Notes: generated by a model not told the origin, from the letters alone. A stretch of 64,000 bases of DNA from Bacteroidota bacterium (GCA_021324685.1 JAJPIQ010000030.1:1-64000), one strand, 5' to 3'. Positions 23,736 to 31,352 are shown, counted from the first letter of the stretch. Numbers and translations are program-made.

Positions 23736-24059
23736 CTACACCTTGCTGGTATCCCCTAAAGTCTCAATGAGGCGGTTTGTTTCGATCTCACGGATCTCGA
23801 TGACTGCAGGCACAAGTTGCGCCTGCAGCCCAAAAGGAGCGAGCAATTTCGTGAGAGTTTCGGGTCTGGGAATGTACTTTCCACTGACATATTCCTGAAC
23901 TCGCTGGTACTCGAAACCGGCTTGATCCGCGTATTGGCGAATGTTCCATCCTTTTTCATTCATAAGCCGGTCCAATAGGGTTCCGATTTGACCACTCGGT
24001 GATCGTTTTCTTCCAGGGCCGCCGCGTTTTAAATTCGGATGTGCGAGTTGCTTATCCAT
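23736..24059 (-). CDS. XRE-like DNA-binding protein
   Basis: A 107-residue protein with a basic N-terminal arm (GGPGRKRSP) and an HTH-like segment (LLDRLMNEKGWNIRQYADQ ... YVSGKYIPRPETLTKLL). The C-terminal part (VIEIREIETNRL) may dimerise. A degraded copy of its 5' half lies at 9676-9815. The region before its ATG has repeated TGTCA elements (24063, 24084), possible operator half-sites. Its target is unknown. Confidence 0.72.
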   Translation of the reverse strand: MDKQLAHPNLKRGGPGRKRSPSGQIGTLLDRLMNEKGWNIRQYADQAGFEYQRVQEYVSGKYIPRPETLTKLLAPFGLQAQLVPAVIEIREIETNRLIETLGDTSKV

Positions 24060-24242
24060 TAATGTCAGTGTAACATCGATTCATGTCAATTGGTCAACAT
24101 TTAGGGCACAATCGAATTTAAGTACGAGTCCCGTGCCAATGAAATCGTACCGTTTGCATTGTACAAAAAGTTTTGGAGGGGTTCCCGCCCTCACGTTGGA
24201 ACGGTTTTTTCAAGGGGACTCCCCCCGCGAAAACGGGCAGGA

Positions 24243-24458
24243 TCAGCACTTTTTTTGGCCATTTATGGAAAGATTTTGCTGAACAGACCGAATGGTTTGT
24301 GTCCAAAACGCTTCCTCTTCTTCGAATAGCTTCCCTTCGAGCAACATTGAATGGCGTTTATAACTCGCGCCCAGTTTATTTGCTTCTGCCTTGTTGATTC
24401 CCAATGATTTTAAGCCCGCGTTCGCGCGTAAGTCCTCCACGAGCGAGTTCCCCAACAT
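24243..24458 (-). CDS. hypothetical 71-residue protein
   Basis: A frame with helical, charged sequence (LRANAGLKSLGINKAEANKL; GKLFEEEEAFWTQTI). I choose ATG 24458; an in-frame TTG lies at 24491. Two perfect palindromes at 24501-24547 sit immediately upstream, where an operator would be expected, which raises the chance the gene is real. No family is recognised, and it could be a fragment of a longer plasmid or phage gene. Confidence 0.35.
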   Translation of the reverse strand: MLGNSLVEDLRANAGLKSLGINKAEANKLGASYKRHSMLLEGKLFEEEEAFWTQTIRSVQQNLSINGQKKC

Positions 24459-24500
24459 GTTGGAGCAAAACCCGGCACGTTTCCCGAACAAATGCGTGTC

Positions 24501-24547
24501 CGAATTAACATGATATAGCTGTGTTAATTCGAGAACACTGAGTGTTC
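24501..24547. promoter_or_regulatory. tandem perfect palindromes, operator-like
   Basis: CGAATTAACA at 24501-24510 is inverted at 24522-24531 with an 11-base spacer. One base later GAACACT (24533-24539), a central G, and AGTGTTC (24541-24547) form a second palindrome. Such adjacent dyads suit dimeric repressor binding; the first could also form a stem-loop in RNA. They lie between the small minus-strand gene and unassigned sequence. Confidence 0.55.
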
Positions 24548-24910
24548 CTGATTTAGTGCAGTTGCTCGTTTGCCTCCCTCAAAAGCCTCGTATTTAGTGC
24601 ATTGATCGAATTGGCATGACATTGCTACGACAATTGACAGAACCTTGAAAATCGGACCTGTCGAACGGCATACCAACGCGGTGAGATCCGACAAAAGTAA
24701 AACCGAAACCGATCCGAATTTCAACAGCGCGACCCTTTCAGGAATACGCTCCACTTGAGGGCGCGAACAGTACGGAAACGGGTCAGCACTTCATTGAAAA
24801 TCAATCGGAACCCCTGTCGGGGGAAATCCGGCGGCGAATAAAAGGCGTGCTCTCGGTGCCAGAAAAAGGCGAGGATTTTCGGAATGACATACCGAAAGGA
24901 GCTAAGTAAG
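24548..24910. other. unassigned stretch with a start-less coding-like frame
   Basis: No gene with a standard start is supportable here. A plus-strand open frame from about 24694 to a TAA at 24907-24909 encodes a coding-like tail (GQHFIENQSEPLSGEI ... FRNDIPKGAK) but has no ATG, GTG or TTG after the preceding TGA, so it may be a gene fragment. Its end carries AAAGGAG, which could serve as ribosome site for the GTG at 24911. Confidence 0.4.
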
Positions 24911-25414
24911 GTGACACGCGAAGAAAGCCAAACATCTTGGGCGGTTGCGAGATAAAGACTTCGCGTCCGCTCGCTAACGGGTGCCAGCATTGCCCAGCAG
25001 CTTCCTGCGGACGAAAACGAGTTGCTTGGACTATTAATGCGAGAACTTCACGGAATCAATATGCAGCTTACGCAACCATACACTATCAAACTGGCCGAAT
25101 CCATCCGGCGGGTCTTTCCTTCCATGGAGTGGCGCCGGGCGCTTGCGATAGCGCGCTATTACCACAACCCCAACCGGCCAGTGCACCTTATTAAACATGT
25201 CCATTCAGGAACGGAATGGATTGAGTGCCTTGTGGCGGCGCACGTGCGCCATAACAAGACCGATTACGGAACTCGGTATCCAGCCAGTATTATGCTCCAG
25301 AACTCAAAGGGTGCGCCCGCAAAGCGGTTCAGAACGAAATTAGCATGTACCTCACTCGATGGAAACAACTGCCATGAAAACAACCGACGACAAAATCTTG
25401 CTTGGGCGGGATGA
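24911..25414 (+). CDS. hypothetical element protein, frame interrupted by one UAA
   Basis: A GTG at 24911 follows AAAGGAG by about ten bases and starts MTREESQTSWAVAR, which hits UAA at 24953. The same frame then stays open for 152 codons (LPADENELLGLLMRELHG; IKLAESIRRVFPSMEWRRAL; YHNPNRPVHLIKHVHSG). Without readthrough the nearest usable starts are TTG 25022 or ATG 25037. The central sequence looks like a genuine small domain but I do not recognise it. Either translation starts internally, or the gene is broken by the UAA. It lies at the left end of the small-gene cassette. Confidence 0.4.
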
Positions 25415-25499
25415 ACTTCCGCTCGCTTCGCTCCTGAAAATGCTACGTGCCGCGCAAGTCGTATGCGGGGGCATAGACGAATTGGAGGAACAGAAATGA
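25374..25499 (+). CDS. 41-residue protein coupled to the next gene
   Basis: ATG 25374 opens a 41-residue frame (MKTTDDKILLGRDELPLASL ... DELEEQK). Its TGA overlaps the next ATG as ATGA, and its last codons contain the next gene's ribosome site (TTGGAGGAACAG). This junction type recurs through the cassette and supports a real gene. It overlaps the end of the preceding frame. Function unknown. Confidence 0.55.
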   Translation: MKTTDDKILLGRDELPLASLLKMLRAAQVVCGGIDELEEQK

Positions 25500-25672
25500 T
25501 TACTATTCGACCCATCGGACTTGGATACCAAGATACAGCGAGGCAAACTATCCGAATATATTTAGACCGTGAGACTGATTCGTCGTTTATCGGCCAGATC
25601 GAATGGCAACGCGAAAGATTAGAACGTTGCGAAGTCACTTTCCCCAAATATGCGTGGGAAAAGGCAGAATAG
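25496..25672 (+). CDS. 58-residue hypothetical protein
   Basis: Starts MITIRPIGLGYQD after a strong GGAGGA ribosome site eight bases upstream and overlaps the previous stop as ATGA. The sequence is beta-rich then charged (IYLDRETDSSFIGQIEWQRE). No family recognised. Part of the rightward small-gene cassette of the integrated element. Confidence 0.65.
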   Translation: MITIRPIGLGYQDTARQTIRIYLDRETDSSFIGQIEWQRERLERCEVTFPKYAWEKAE

Positions 25673-25755
25673 CTGCGGTAGCATTTCTGCCAACATCATT
25701 GCCAGGTTCTCCGCCGCACTTTTAAAACTTACCACTATCATAAACGAAACCCACG

Positions 25756-26364
25756 ATGGACGTAATTCTAACCATTCCCGGCGAGTCCGGCGTGTACCAC
25801 TTCGAAACGTTCGCGCCGAAACGGCCCGATCCGTTCCAAGGCCGATGGACGTTCGAAGAACGAAAGACGCGCCATCGGTCCAGGCTCTACACGTTGCCGG
25901 AATTGCCTAAGCGCGAACAAGAACGCGCCGCTTGGGAAGCGATCCAGGCCGATTTCCCGGCAACTCCGCGGGCCTATTTACTCCGCGAACTTGCAAAAGG
26001 AATGAAACTTGCCAAAAAAGACGCCGACCGTTCCGTGTTCGGCTCCCATCTACGCCCTTCGGAGCGTTCACGCAATTATCTTTCCAGTGACGGCCAACCG
26101 TTCGATTTATACATTTCTGAATGTATCGCCGACTTTTATCCTGATTCCTATTCATGGAGCGGCGAACGCTTAGGCGACGTGGAAAGCGAATGGCTTTCCG
26201 CGCTCCACGATATCGTTCAGGAAGTTCATTCCACAAAGGCCGCACGGGAATTGCTCATAGTCGCGTACCTGAAGCAGCACGGCCCATCCTACGAGGAGCC
26301 GCACAGAACAGTCCTGCCAGAATCATCCGCTCCTGTTTGGGACGAATTTGCACCGGCATTTTAA
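25756..26364 (+). CDS. 202-residue hypothetical protein of the small-gene cassette
   Basis: The start context is CCCACGATG with no Shine-Dalgarno. The protein is soluble and Arg/Tyr/Glu-rich: an N-terminal beta segment (DVILTIPGESGVYHFETF), a central helical part (YLLRELAKGMKLAKKDADR) and FDLYISECIADFYPDSYSW toward the C-terminus. No domain is recognised; the mix is typical of plasmid or phage accessory proteins. It has no paralogue in the window. Confidence 0.7.
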   Translation: MDVILTIPGESGVYHFETFAPKRPDPFQGRWTFEERKTRHRSRLYTLPELPKREQERAAWEAIQADFPATPRAYLLRELAKGMKLAKKDADRSVFGSHLRPSERSRNYLSSDGQPFDLYISECIADFYPDSYSWSGERLGDVESEWLSALHDIVQEVHSTKAARELLIVAYLKQHGPSYEEPHRTVLPESSAPVWDEFAPAF

Positions 26365-26438
26365 TTTATCTAATCAATTTCGACAATGGAAACAACCCTG
26401 CAAGCACTCAGCAGGAATGTAAAAGTCAGATTAAACTG

Positions 26439-26456
26439 ACGGGCCAAAAGGCCCGT
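26439..26456. repeat. perfect 7-bp hairpin
   Basis: ACGGGCC-AAAA-GGCCCGT between two cassette genes. No T tract follows, so an mRNA-stabilising or partial-termination role is possible. The 167-base gap around it has no larger gene. Confidence 0.5.
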
Positions 26457-26531
26457 AGCAAAGCAGGACGGAGGAATTGATGGAAGCAGACCAATCCTAA
26501 TTTTTTCATTCATCATTAACCATTCCCCACG

Positions 26532-26729
26532 ATGAACCAAGACGAACAACTCCGCGCCGATTTAGAAACGGCGATTCCAATTCTTCGCGCCTTCCATGCC
26601 ACGACGCGAGATTATGAGATCAAAGCGGCGCTCTCGAAGGTGCGTAAACACTTCGAAGAAGCCCTGCGCTACGGGTGGAGCAGCCAGGTTCCCGAACTGT
26701 ACGCTAACGCAAAAAACGACCCACGATAA
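26532..26729 (+). CDS. 65-residue helical protein
   Basis: Starts at CCCCACGATG. It encodes a helical, charged protein (LRADLETAIPILRAFHATTR; ALSKVRKHFEEALRYG) ending NDPR. The final codons plus TAA are followed within 12 bases by the next ATG, also in a CCACGATG context. No family recognised. Confidence 0.6.
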   Translation: MNQDEQLRADLETAIPILRAFHATTRDYEIKAALSKVRKHFEEALRYGWSSQVPELYANAKNDPR

Positions 26730-26741
26730 CCCTTAACCACG

Positions 26742-27302
26742 ATGAAACTTATTCCTTATCCAGACGCCGAAAAGCCCTGCGGGTTCCACACCGACGATCC
26801 GGCTGCACTTTATCTCTACGCGAAAAAAGGCGCGGTCGAGCCTCCCGAAGAATTCCAGGCCGTGTATTTAGCAGCCCGCAGGGGAAGCGGAAGTCAAACC
26901 ACGATCAAGTTCCGGGACCTCGAGTTCATGGCTCCGGCGCTCTTCGGGGAACCGCGGCCCTCGAAAGTCACGAATTCGAATTGGACCGGCGATGCCTATA
27001 AATTCGCGATTTACCGCAACACCAACAAGTACGGCCCTCCCATTGTCATTCTCCGAACGGACGGCGGCGGCTTTTATGCCTATGCGATCCGCGACCTCTG
27101 CGACATCGAATTGTGGGAATTGTTGACCGCACAACTGCCGCACGAACGGTTGTGGGACTTGTGCATGGAACTTACACGAACCTACGAGTGCGGCATCGAG
27201 GACGGGCGAACGGAAATTACGACGGCCTTCCTCGATGGGAGTCTCAAGAAAAAGAAAGTGCGCGGGCAAGAGAGCTACCGCGTCGTTATTGAACGCAATT
27301 AA
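26742..27302 (+). CDS. 186-residue hypothetical protein of the cassette
   Basis: Starts at AACCACGATG. Soluble protein with an N-terminal YPDAEKPCGFHTDDPAALYL, a middle with many aromatic residues (WTGDAYKFAIYRNTNKYG), and an acidic, leucine-rich segment (RDLCDIELWELLTAQLPHER). It ends basic (SLKKKKVRGQE). No domain recognised. Codon use matches the other cassette members. Confidence 0.7.
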   Translation: MKLIPYPDAEKPCGFHTDDPAALYLYAKKGAVEPPEEFQAVYLAARRGSGSQTTIKFRDLEFMAPALFGEPRPSKVTNSNWTGDAYKFAIYRNTNKYGPPIVILRTDGGGFYAYAIRDLCDIELWELLTAQLPHERLWDLCMELTRTYECGIEDGRTEITTAFLDGSLKKKKVRGQESYRVVIERN

Positions 27303-27311
27303 ACAGCCACG

Positions 27312-27761
27312 ATGAAAACATACGAAATTTATTTCCACGATTTAAAACCGGAACTCCAACAGAAGATCGTCCGGGAACGCGGTTACGAATCGGTCGCGGA
27401 ATACTGCGACAATACGAACGAGGAGATCAGCCCTTTCGCTGTCGTCGAAACTTACGACAAGGGCGAAGAGCCGCGGGAAGCGAGGACGACCACGATGCTT
27501 AACGCCATCCTCATTCCCGACCTGTTCGATCCCGCGAGCTACGGCCTGTTTAACGACGCACAGGGAACCCCACTCGCCACGATCCGCACCCAGGACGGCC
27601 AGCTCTACGCCTTCCACGCCGAGACCGGCAAACTCCTTACCAAGCGCGAGAATGCAAAGGCCGGGACGGATTTACTCGCCTTCGCCGAGCACGTCCGGCA
27701 CATGCTCGAAGAGCCGCGCCAGGCCCGGCAGGAAATGACCGTCTCCCTCGGACTTTTTTGA
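27312..27761 (+). CDS. 149-residue hypothetical protein of the cassette
   Basis: Starts at AGCCACGATG nine bases after the preceding stop. The N-terminus (MKTYEIYFHDLKPELQQKI) resembles short openings seen in several mobile-element proteins of unknown role. The C-terminal half is helical and charged (DLLAFAEHVRHMLEEPRQAR). No enzymatic motif is visible. Confidence 0.68.
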   Translation: MKTYEIYFHDLKPELQQKIVRERGYESVAEYCDNTNEEISPFAVVETYDKGEEPREARTTTMLNAILIPDLFDPASYGLFNDAQGTPLATIRTQDGQLYAFHAETGKLLTKRENAKAGTDLLAFAEHVRHMLEEPRQARQEMTVSLGLF

Positions 27762-27790
27762 TTCCCCGTTTACCACGAAAGGAACCAACC

Positions 27791-28036
27791 GTGACATTCC
27801 GTAACGACTGGAAACAACATCCAGAACCCTCCGCAGGCCACATGCTCTTCTGGGTTTGTTTGGAACATAGCGACGGGCGCCGGATTGAAACCTACTGCCA
27901 GGCCCGAACGCAATCGCAAGCCGACCGCGCAATCCGCAACGAGTGCGAGGGAACCGGATGGCACTTAGCCTGTACCGTTCGCGCCAAATCAATCACGGTG
28001 ACCAATCACACACCCACTAAAGGAAAACACCCATGA
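27791..28036 (+). CDS. 81-residue hypothetical protein
   Basis: GTG 27791 follows AAAGGAACC. The protein (MTFRNDWKQHPEPSAGHMLF) has a compact alpha/beta look with three cysteines and ends TKGKHP. Its stop overlaps the next ATG (CCCATGA) and its last codons contain the next gene's AAAGGAAAA ribosome site. No family recognised. Confidence 0.6.
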   Translation: MTFRNDWKQHPEPSAGHMLFWVCLEHSDGRRIETYCQARTQSQADRAIRNECEGTGWHLACTVRAKSITVTNHTPTKGKHP

Positions 28037-28218
28037 GACATGAGGTTTGGGAAAACGGCACCGCCCAAGAAATTACCGAGGCGCAAGCCCTAGCGTTGCT
28101 TGCCAAAGATATTATTTATCCCTGCGAGGAGCATTCCTCCGCCACGCAAACCGTCTATCACATTCACTCTGACCGAAGCTGGAACGATATTCCAGAACCG
28201 AAAGGAGAACACCCATGA
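28033..28218 (+). CDS. 61-residue hypothetical protein
   Basis: Starts MRHEVWENGTAQEIT, overlapping the previous stop as ATGA, and ends PKGEHP with the same AAAGGAGAACACCCATGA junction into the next gene. Small and acidic, with one Cys and two His (HIHSD). No recognised function. Confidence 0.62.
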   Translation: MRHEVWENGTAQEITEAQALALLAKDIIYPCEEHSSATQTVYHIHSDRSWNDIPEPKGEHP

Positions 28219-28544
28219 CCTACAAAGAAGCCGAAAAAGTTCTCGAAAAGCACGGCACATCGAATGCCACAGGTGACGCGCTCACGGCTATGAATGCCGA
28301 TTGCATAGAGTACCACTACTCTCTTTTTGCAATGGCTTCCACCGCCGGAAAACACCGGCTTGCCCCAAAGCTATACACATGGGCGCAGCGATTCGGGTAC
28401 AACCTTTTCGAGATTTACCGCGCGCTTGGGAAAGAGGCTCAGGCGGCGCGAAAACGCGGGGAAGTCCTCGCGCCGGAAATCCACTGGATCGTTTGGAACG
28501 CCGTGCTTGGAAACGAGCCGCTTCCAACGACACTCACATTCTGA
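28215..28544 (+). CDS. 109-residue hypothetical protein
   Basis: Starts MTYKEAEKVLEKHGT in the repeated AAAGGAGAACACCCATGA junction. Mostly helical (FGYNLFEIYRALGKEAQAARK) with an aromatic C-terminal half (IHWIVWNAVLG). No domain recognised. Followed after 16 bases by another AAAGGAGAACACC-type start region. Confidence 0.62.
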   Translation: MTYKEAEKVLEKHGTSNATGDALTAMNADCIEYHYSLFAMASTAGKHRLAPKLYTWAQRFGYNLFEIYRALGKEAQAARKRGEVLAPEIHWIVWNAVLGNEPLPTTLTF

Positions 28545-28560
28545 AAGGAGAACACCGACC

Positions 28561-28815
28561 ATGCCACGAACGAAAACGACGAAGCCGAGTTCCTCCGCCT
28601 ATCGAGATAGACCGACTTTCCGAGGCCCGAACTTCACTTATTTGGAAGGCGAGACGCTACTACGGCGCAACATCGGAGCGCAGTACTTCGGGTTCCGATT
28701 CGGCGGCTTTCTTATCTTTCCGATCAGCGACGACGACAACGAAACGCGCTTCTCGATCAGCTTTGCTTCGGAATACGAGCGCGACAAATTTATCAAAGCA
28801 CAAGGAGTAAAATAA
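28561..28815 (+). CDS. 84-residue hypothetical protein
   Basis: ATG 28561 is preferred because AAAGGAGAACACCGACC precedes it; the frame is open much further upstream but there only mirrors the previous gene. Basic N-terminus (MPRTKTTKPSSSAYRDR) then beta-rich FGFRFGGFLIFPISDDD. Could be a small nucleic-acid-binding protein; no family seen. Confidence 0.62.
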   Translation: MPRTKTTKPSSSAYRDRPTFRGPNFTYLEGETLLRRNIGAQYFGFRFGGFLIFPISDDDNETRFSISFASEYERDKFIKAQGVK

Positions 28816-28817
28816 CC

Positions 28818-29192
28818 ATGCCAACAAAAACAGCATTGCACTTTTCAGACATTGCCAACGGCCGCGACGATCCCCCAGGAGTACCGGCAGAGCATACACC
28901 GACACCGTGGTTTATCAAGCACCCATGCTCGCCTGGGAAAGACTACGATTGTGAGGATGTTTCCATTCGTTCGGACGAACGCGGCCAACTGGTAACCAAG
29001 GTTCGCCGTCGCTTCCCAAACGATGAAGGAGACGCTGCCTTCATCGTCCGCGCCGTCAACAACCACGATGATTTAGTGCTGATTGCCGAAAAGCTTCTCT
29101 ACTTCACAACACAGGACCGGAAGCCGATGGGCATCGAACTGGATTTTGTCCGAGACACCCTCGCCAGAGCGAAAGGAGAGAAGGCACGATGA
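28818..29192 (+). CDS. phage-type hypothetical protein
   Basis: A 124-residue protein with HTPTPWFIKHPC near residue 25 and DAAFIVRAVNNHDDLVLIAE at about 73-92, a pattern seen in many phage and plasmid proteins of unknown function. Its TGA overlaps the next ATG. It supports a phage/plasmid origin for the cassette. Confidence 0.72.
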   Translation: MPTKTALHFSDIANGRDDPPGVPAEHTPTPWFIKHPCSPGKDYDCEDVSIRSDERGQLVTKVRRRFPNDEGDAAFIVRAVNNHDDLVLIAEKLLYFTTQDRKPMGIELDFVRDTLARAKGEKAR

Positions 29193-29356
29193 AACGAATA
29201 CGCCGTCCTTTTGAATGGCGCAAAATGTCCGTCCAATCGCGGGATTGGTATTTTGTCTATAAAAGCATCGGCTGTTCCTCCGATAGCCGGTGTAAACCAA
29301 TCCCGCGTAACACTTTATTAGAGAAGCGAACAAAAGCGAAAGGAGAGCCACGATGA
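29189..29356 (+). CDS. 55-residue basic protein
   Basis: Starts MKRIRRPFEWRKMSVQS at GGCACGATG and overlaps both neighbours by ATGA. Twelve of its residues are Lys or Arg, and it has two Cys (IGCSSDSRC). Its last codons, GGA GAG CCA CGA TGA, supply the next gene's ribosome site and the CCACGATG start context. The tight overlaps on both sides are the main evidence that it is real. Confidence 0.6.
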   Translation: MKRIRRPFEWRKMSVQSRDWYFVYKSIGCSSDSRCKPIPRNTLLEKRTKAKGEPR

Positions 29357-29883
29357 ACTTCGAACTACGCAATCTCAAGATAAATGAAGCGTTCAGCGAG
29401 GAGACGACTTGTTTTATCGCGACCTTATACATCGATGGGGTGAGAACCGCCGAATGCAGAAACGACGGGCACGGGGGCATGACCCTGATTCAGCCGCTCC
29501 CCGGCAAGCGTGACGTGCAGCAGGAAGCGGAAGCGTATTGCAAAACGCTCCCGCCGATACACCTTCAAACCATCGACATTCCATCCGATTTAGAATCGGT
29601 CGTCGACCTGTTAGTCGATAAGGAACTGAAACGCAGGTTTTGGATGAAACTCCAAAAGAGCATGGAGAAAAAACTTGTCATTCAAAAAGGCGACAAAGTT
29701 TACACGATCGGATGGGGAAAACAAAAATTGCCGACCTTCCGCCCGCAAAGCTCCAGGGCGCTATCGAAGGGTACACGATCCTCAACACCAATCTACCACC
29801 ACGATGACACGCAAACAAAAATGGTATCGAAGCCGCCGCGCGCACCAGAAGAACAACGGCCGCCATGCGATGCAACTGGCTGA
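29353..29883 (+). CDS. hypothetical protein with probable frameshift near its 3' end
   Basis: Starts MNFELRNLKINEAF. The first 125 residues look coherent (TLYIDGVRTAEC; ELKRRFWMKLQKSMEKK). Beyond KGDKVYTIGWG the frame becomes Ser/Pro/Arg-rich and overlaps the next gene by 80 bases. In another frame, ATG 29713 opens MGKTKIADLPPAKLQGAI ... LPPR, whose TGA forms the usual ATGA overlap with the ATG at 29804. So either a frameshift occurred near 29710, or a separate 31-residue gene overlaps the 3' end. Confidence 0.55.
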   Translation: MNFELRNLKINEAFSEETTCFIATLYIDGVRTAECRNDGHGGMTLIQPLPGKRDVQQEAEAYCKTLPPIHLQTIDIPSDLESVVDLLVDKELKRRFWMKLQKSMEKKLVIQKGDKVYTIGWGKQKLPTFRPQSSRALSKGTRSSTPIYHHDDTQTKMVSKPPRAPEEQRPPCDATG

Positions 29884-30019
29884 AGCAAAAAAGCTCCGGG
29901 AGGAAGCCGCAGAGTGCGGCGAGTATCTGTTCTGGCCATATCTTTGCGGACCCATCGATATAGCGCACAAAATACGCTTCGATGAAATCTGCGCTCGCTT
30001 TCCACTTACAACCTCATAA
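29804..30019 (+). CDS. 71-residue hypothetical protein
   Basis: Starts MTRKQKWYRSRRAHQKNN at ACCACGATG; a very basic N-terminal half then AEAKKLREEAAECGEYLFW. The start overlaps a TGA as ATGA. Likely a small nucleic-acid-interacting protein; no family recognised. Confidence 0.58.
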   Translation: MTRKQKWYRSRRAHQKNNGRHAMQLAEAKKLREEAAECGEYLFWPYLCGPIDIAHKIRFDEICARFPLTTS

Positions 30020-30030
30020 GGAACTCCACG

Positions 30031-30156
30031 ATGACCTGGCATAAACTCGATGCGTCTTTAGACTTACCGCCGGCGCTTCCGGACCATGACTATCCCGAGA
30101 GCGCCATCGTCCTTACTGCGTGGTGGCAAAAGCGCGGGAACGAAGCACTCCCTTGA
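30031..30156 (+). CDS. 41-residue hypothetical protein
   Basis: Starts MTWHKLDASLDLPPALP at TCCACGATG with AAGGA eight bases upstream, 11 bases after the previous stop, and ends KRGNEALP. Acidic and proline-rich. Supported by start context and cassette spacing only. Confidence 0.5.
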   Translation: MTWHKLDASLDLPPALPDHDYPESAIVLTAWWQKRGNEALP

Positions 30157-30157
30157 A

Positions 30158-30343
30158 ATGGCAAAAAACTCGCCATCTGGCTTTCAGTACACCTACGCCC
30201 CTGACGATAGTATAAGAGTTGGAAACGACGACCCTTCAGCGAGAACCATAGGAGATTCTTCAATGAGAACGAGCTTAATAGCGGAGCAAAAAAATGAACA
30301 AGGCACACATTTATCTTCGGGTCTCAAAAGAAGATCAATATGA
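30158..30343 (+). CDS. possible 61-residue protein overlapping the recombinase start
   Basis: ATG 30158, one base after the previous stop, opens MAKNSPSGFQYTYAPDDS and overlaps the recombinase gene by 50 bases. No ribosome site is clear. It could be a leader region instead of a gene. Confidence 0.3.
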   Translation: MAKNSPSGFQYTYAPDDSIRVGNDDPSARTIGDSSMRTSLIAEQKNEQGTHLSSGLKRRSI

Positions 30344-31025
30344 TCCCGGACACGGTATTGACGCACAAGAGCGCGATTGTCTGATTTCTGCTGGCAGACT
30401 TGGTATCACAGATAATGCCAGTATCCTACTTTATCCGGACCGAGACGTCAAAAGCATTACGGAAATACACAAACGTCCCCAGTTGACACGTTTGCTTTCG
30501 GAGATCGGTGCAGGGGACTATCTCATTTATCAGCATCGTGATCGCCTCGCACGCGATCCCGATATCACGAAAATTATTACAAAAATTGTGCATGGCAAAA
30601 AGGCTTTTTTGTTCGATGCGCGACTCGGCATCGTTAAGGACGAGCCGGAAGACATACTCCTCAACGGCATTCTCGATCTCCATGCGCAGTATGAACGTCA
30701 GCAGATAGCCCGCCGATGCAAAGCTGTTTCCGCCATGCTCAAGGCCAAAGGGGTATGTTATGGCACGGTCCCATATGGTTTCGCTCTATCGCGGGACAAA
30801 AAGCTTATACCTGATCTGCGAGAGCAAGCGGCCATTGAGTATATCGTTCAGCTGTCAGAGGCAAACATTGCGACTCGTACGATAGCCACGATGCTGAACG
30901 AAGCTGGCTATCGAACCAGAGGTTCCCGCAAACTTGGGACTGATCTCGCAAGTGGGAACAATGGCGGAAGCTGGACAAAAACGCAGGTCATTCGCATTCT
31001 TCAACAATTTTCGTCGCGGCACTAA
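30294..31025 (+). CDS. serine recombinase/resolvase
   Basis: A 243-residue serine-family recombinase. The N-terminal catalytic domain has YLRVSKEDQ with the nucleophile Ser at about residue 10, then LIYQHRDRLARDP with the conserved Arg pair at about 81-86. A DNA-binding Recombinase-type region follows (GTVPYGFALSRDKKLI, IATMLNEAGYRTRG, WTKTQVIRILQQ). Shorter than large serine integrases, it probably resolves or inverts DNA for the element. Confidence 0.87.
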   Translation: MNKAHIYLRVSKEDQYDPGHGIDAQERDCLISAGRLGITDNASILLYPDRDVKSITEIHKRPQLTRLLSEIGAGDYLIYQHRDRLARDPDITKIITKIVHGKKAFLFDARLGIVKDEPEDILLNGILDLHAQYERQQIARRCKAVSAMLKAKGVCYGTVPYGFALSRDKKLIPDLREQAAIEYIVQLSEANIATRTIATMLNEAGYRTRGSRKLGTDLASGNNGGSWTKTQVIRILQQFSSRH

Positions 31026-31124
31026 ACCGAGATTTGAATGCATTCCCGCGTGGAGGGCTTGGAAGGTTTACACGATTTGATTTTTGCGGGTATCTCTGGT
31101 CATTCCTGCGGATCGAAAAACCGC

Positions 31125-31352
31125 TCAACGTGTTTTGTCTTCGGGAATTTCTTTCACCAATTCAGTTAGCGTAGTTTTTAGAGCCCTCGCGATTTTAGCG
31201 AGATTGTCTACACTGATATTCTCCTGCCCCAGTTCGACCGTGCTCAAATAACCCGAAGTCAATTTGGTCTGACGGGCCAATTTCTCCTGCGTCCATCCTT
31301 TGGCGAGACGAAGGGTTCGGATGTTCTCTCCAATGACTTTTCGGTGGGTCAC
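31125..31352 (-). CDS. XRE-family repressor
   Basis: A 75-residue minimal Cro/C1 HTH protein (IGENIRTLRLAKGWTQEKLA ... LSTVELGQENISVDNLAKI). It converges on the recombinase and diverges from the lipoprotein genes across a 221-base spacer that would carry its operator. Likely repressor of element genes. Confidence 0.88.
   Translation of the reverse strand: MTHRKVIGENIRTLRLAKGWTQEKLARQTKLTSGYLSTVELGQENISVDNLAKIARALKTTLTELVKEIPEDKTR

Noticed and set aside
24118-24306. 62-codon minus-strand frame with GGVPLKKPFQREGGNP
   Set aside because: Low-complexity, hairpin-rich DNA with no start context; looks like non-coding repeat-type sequence.
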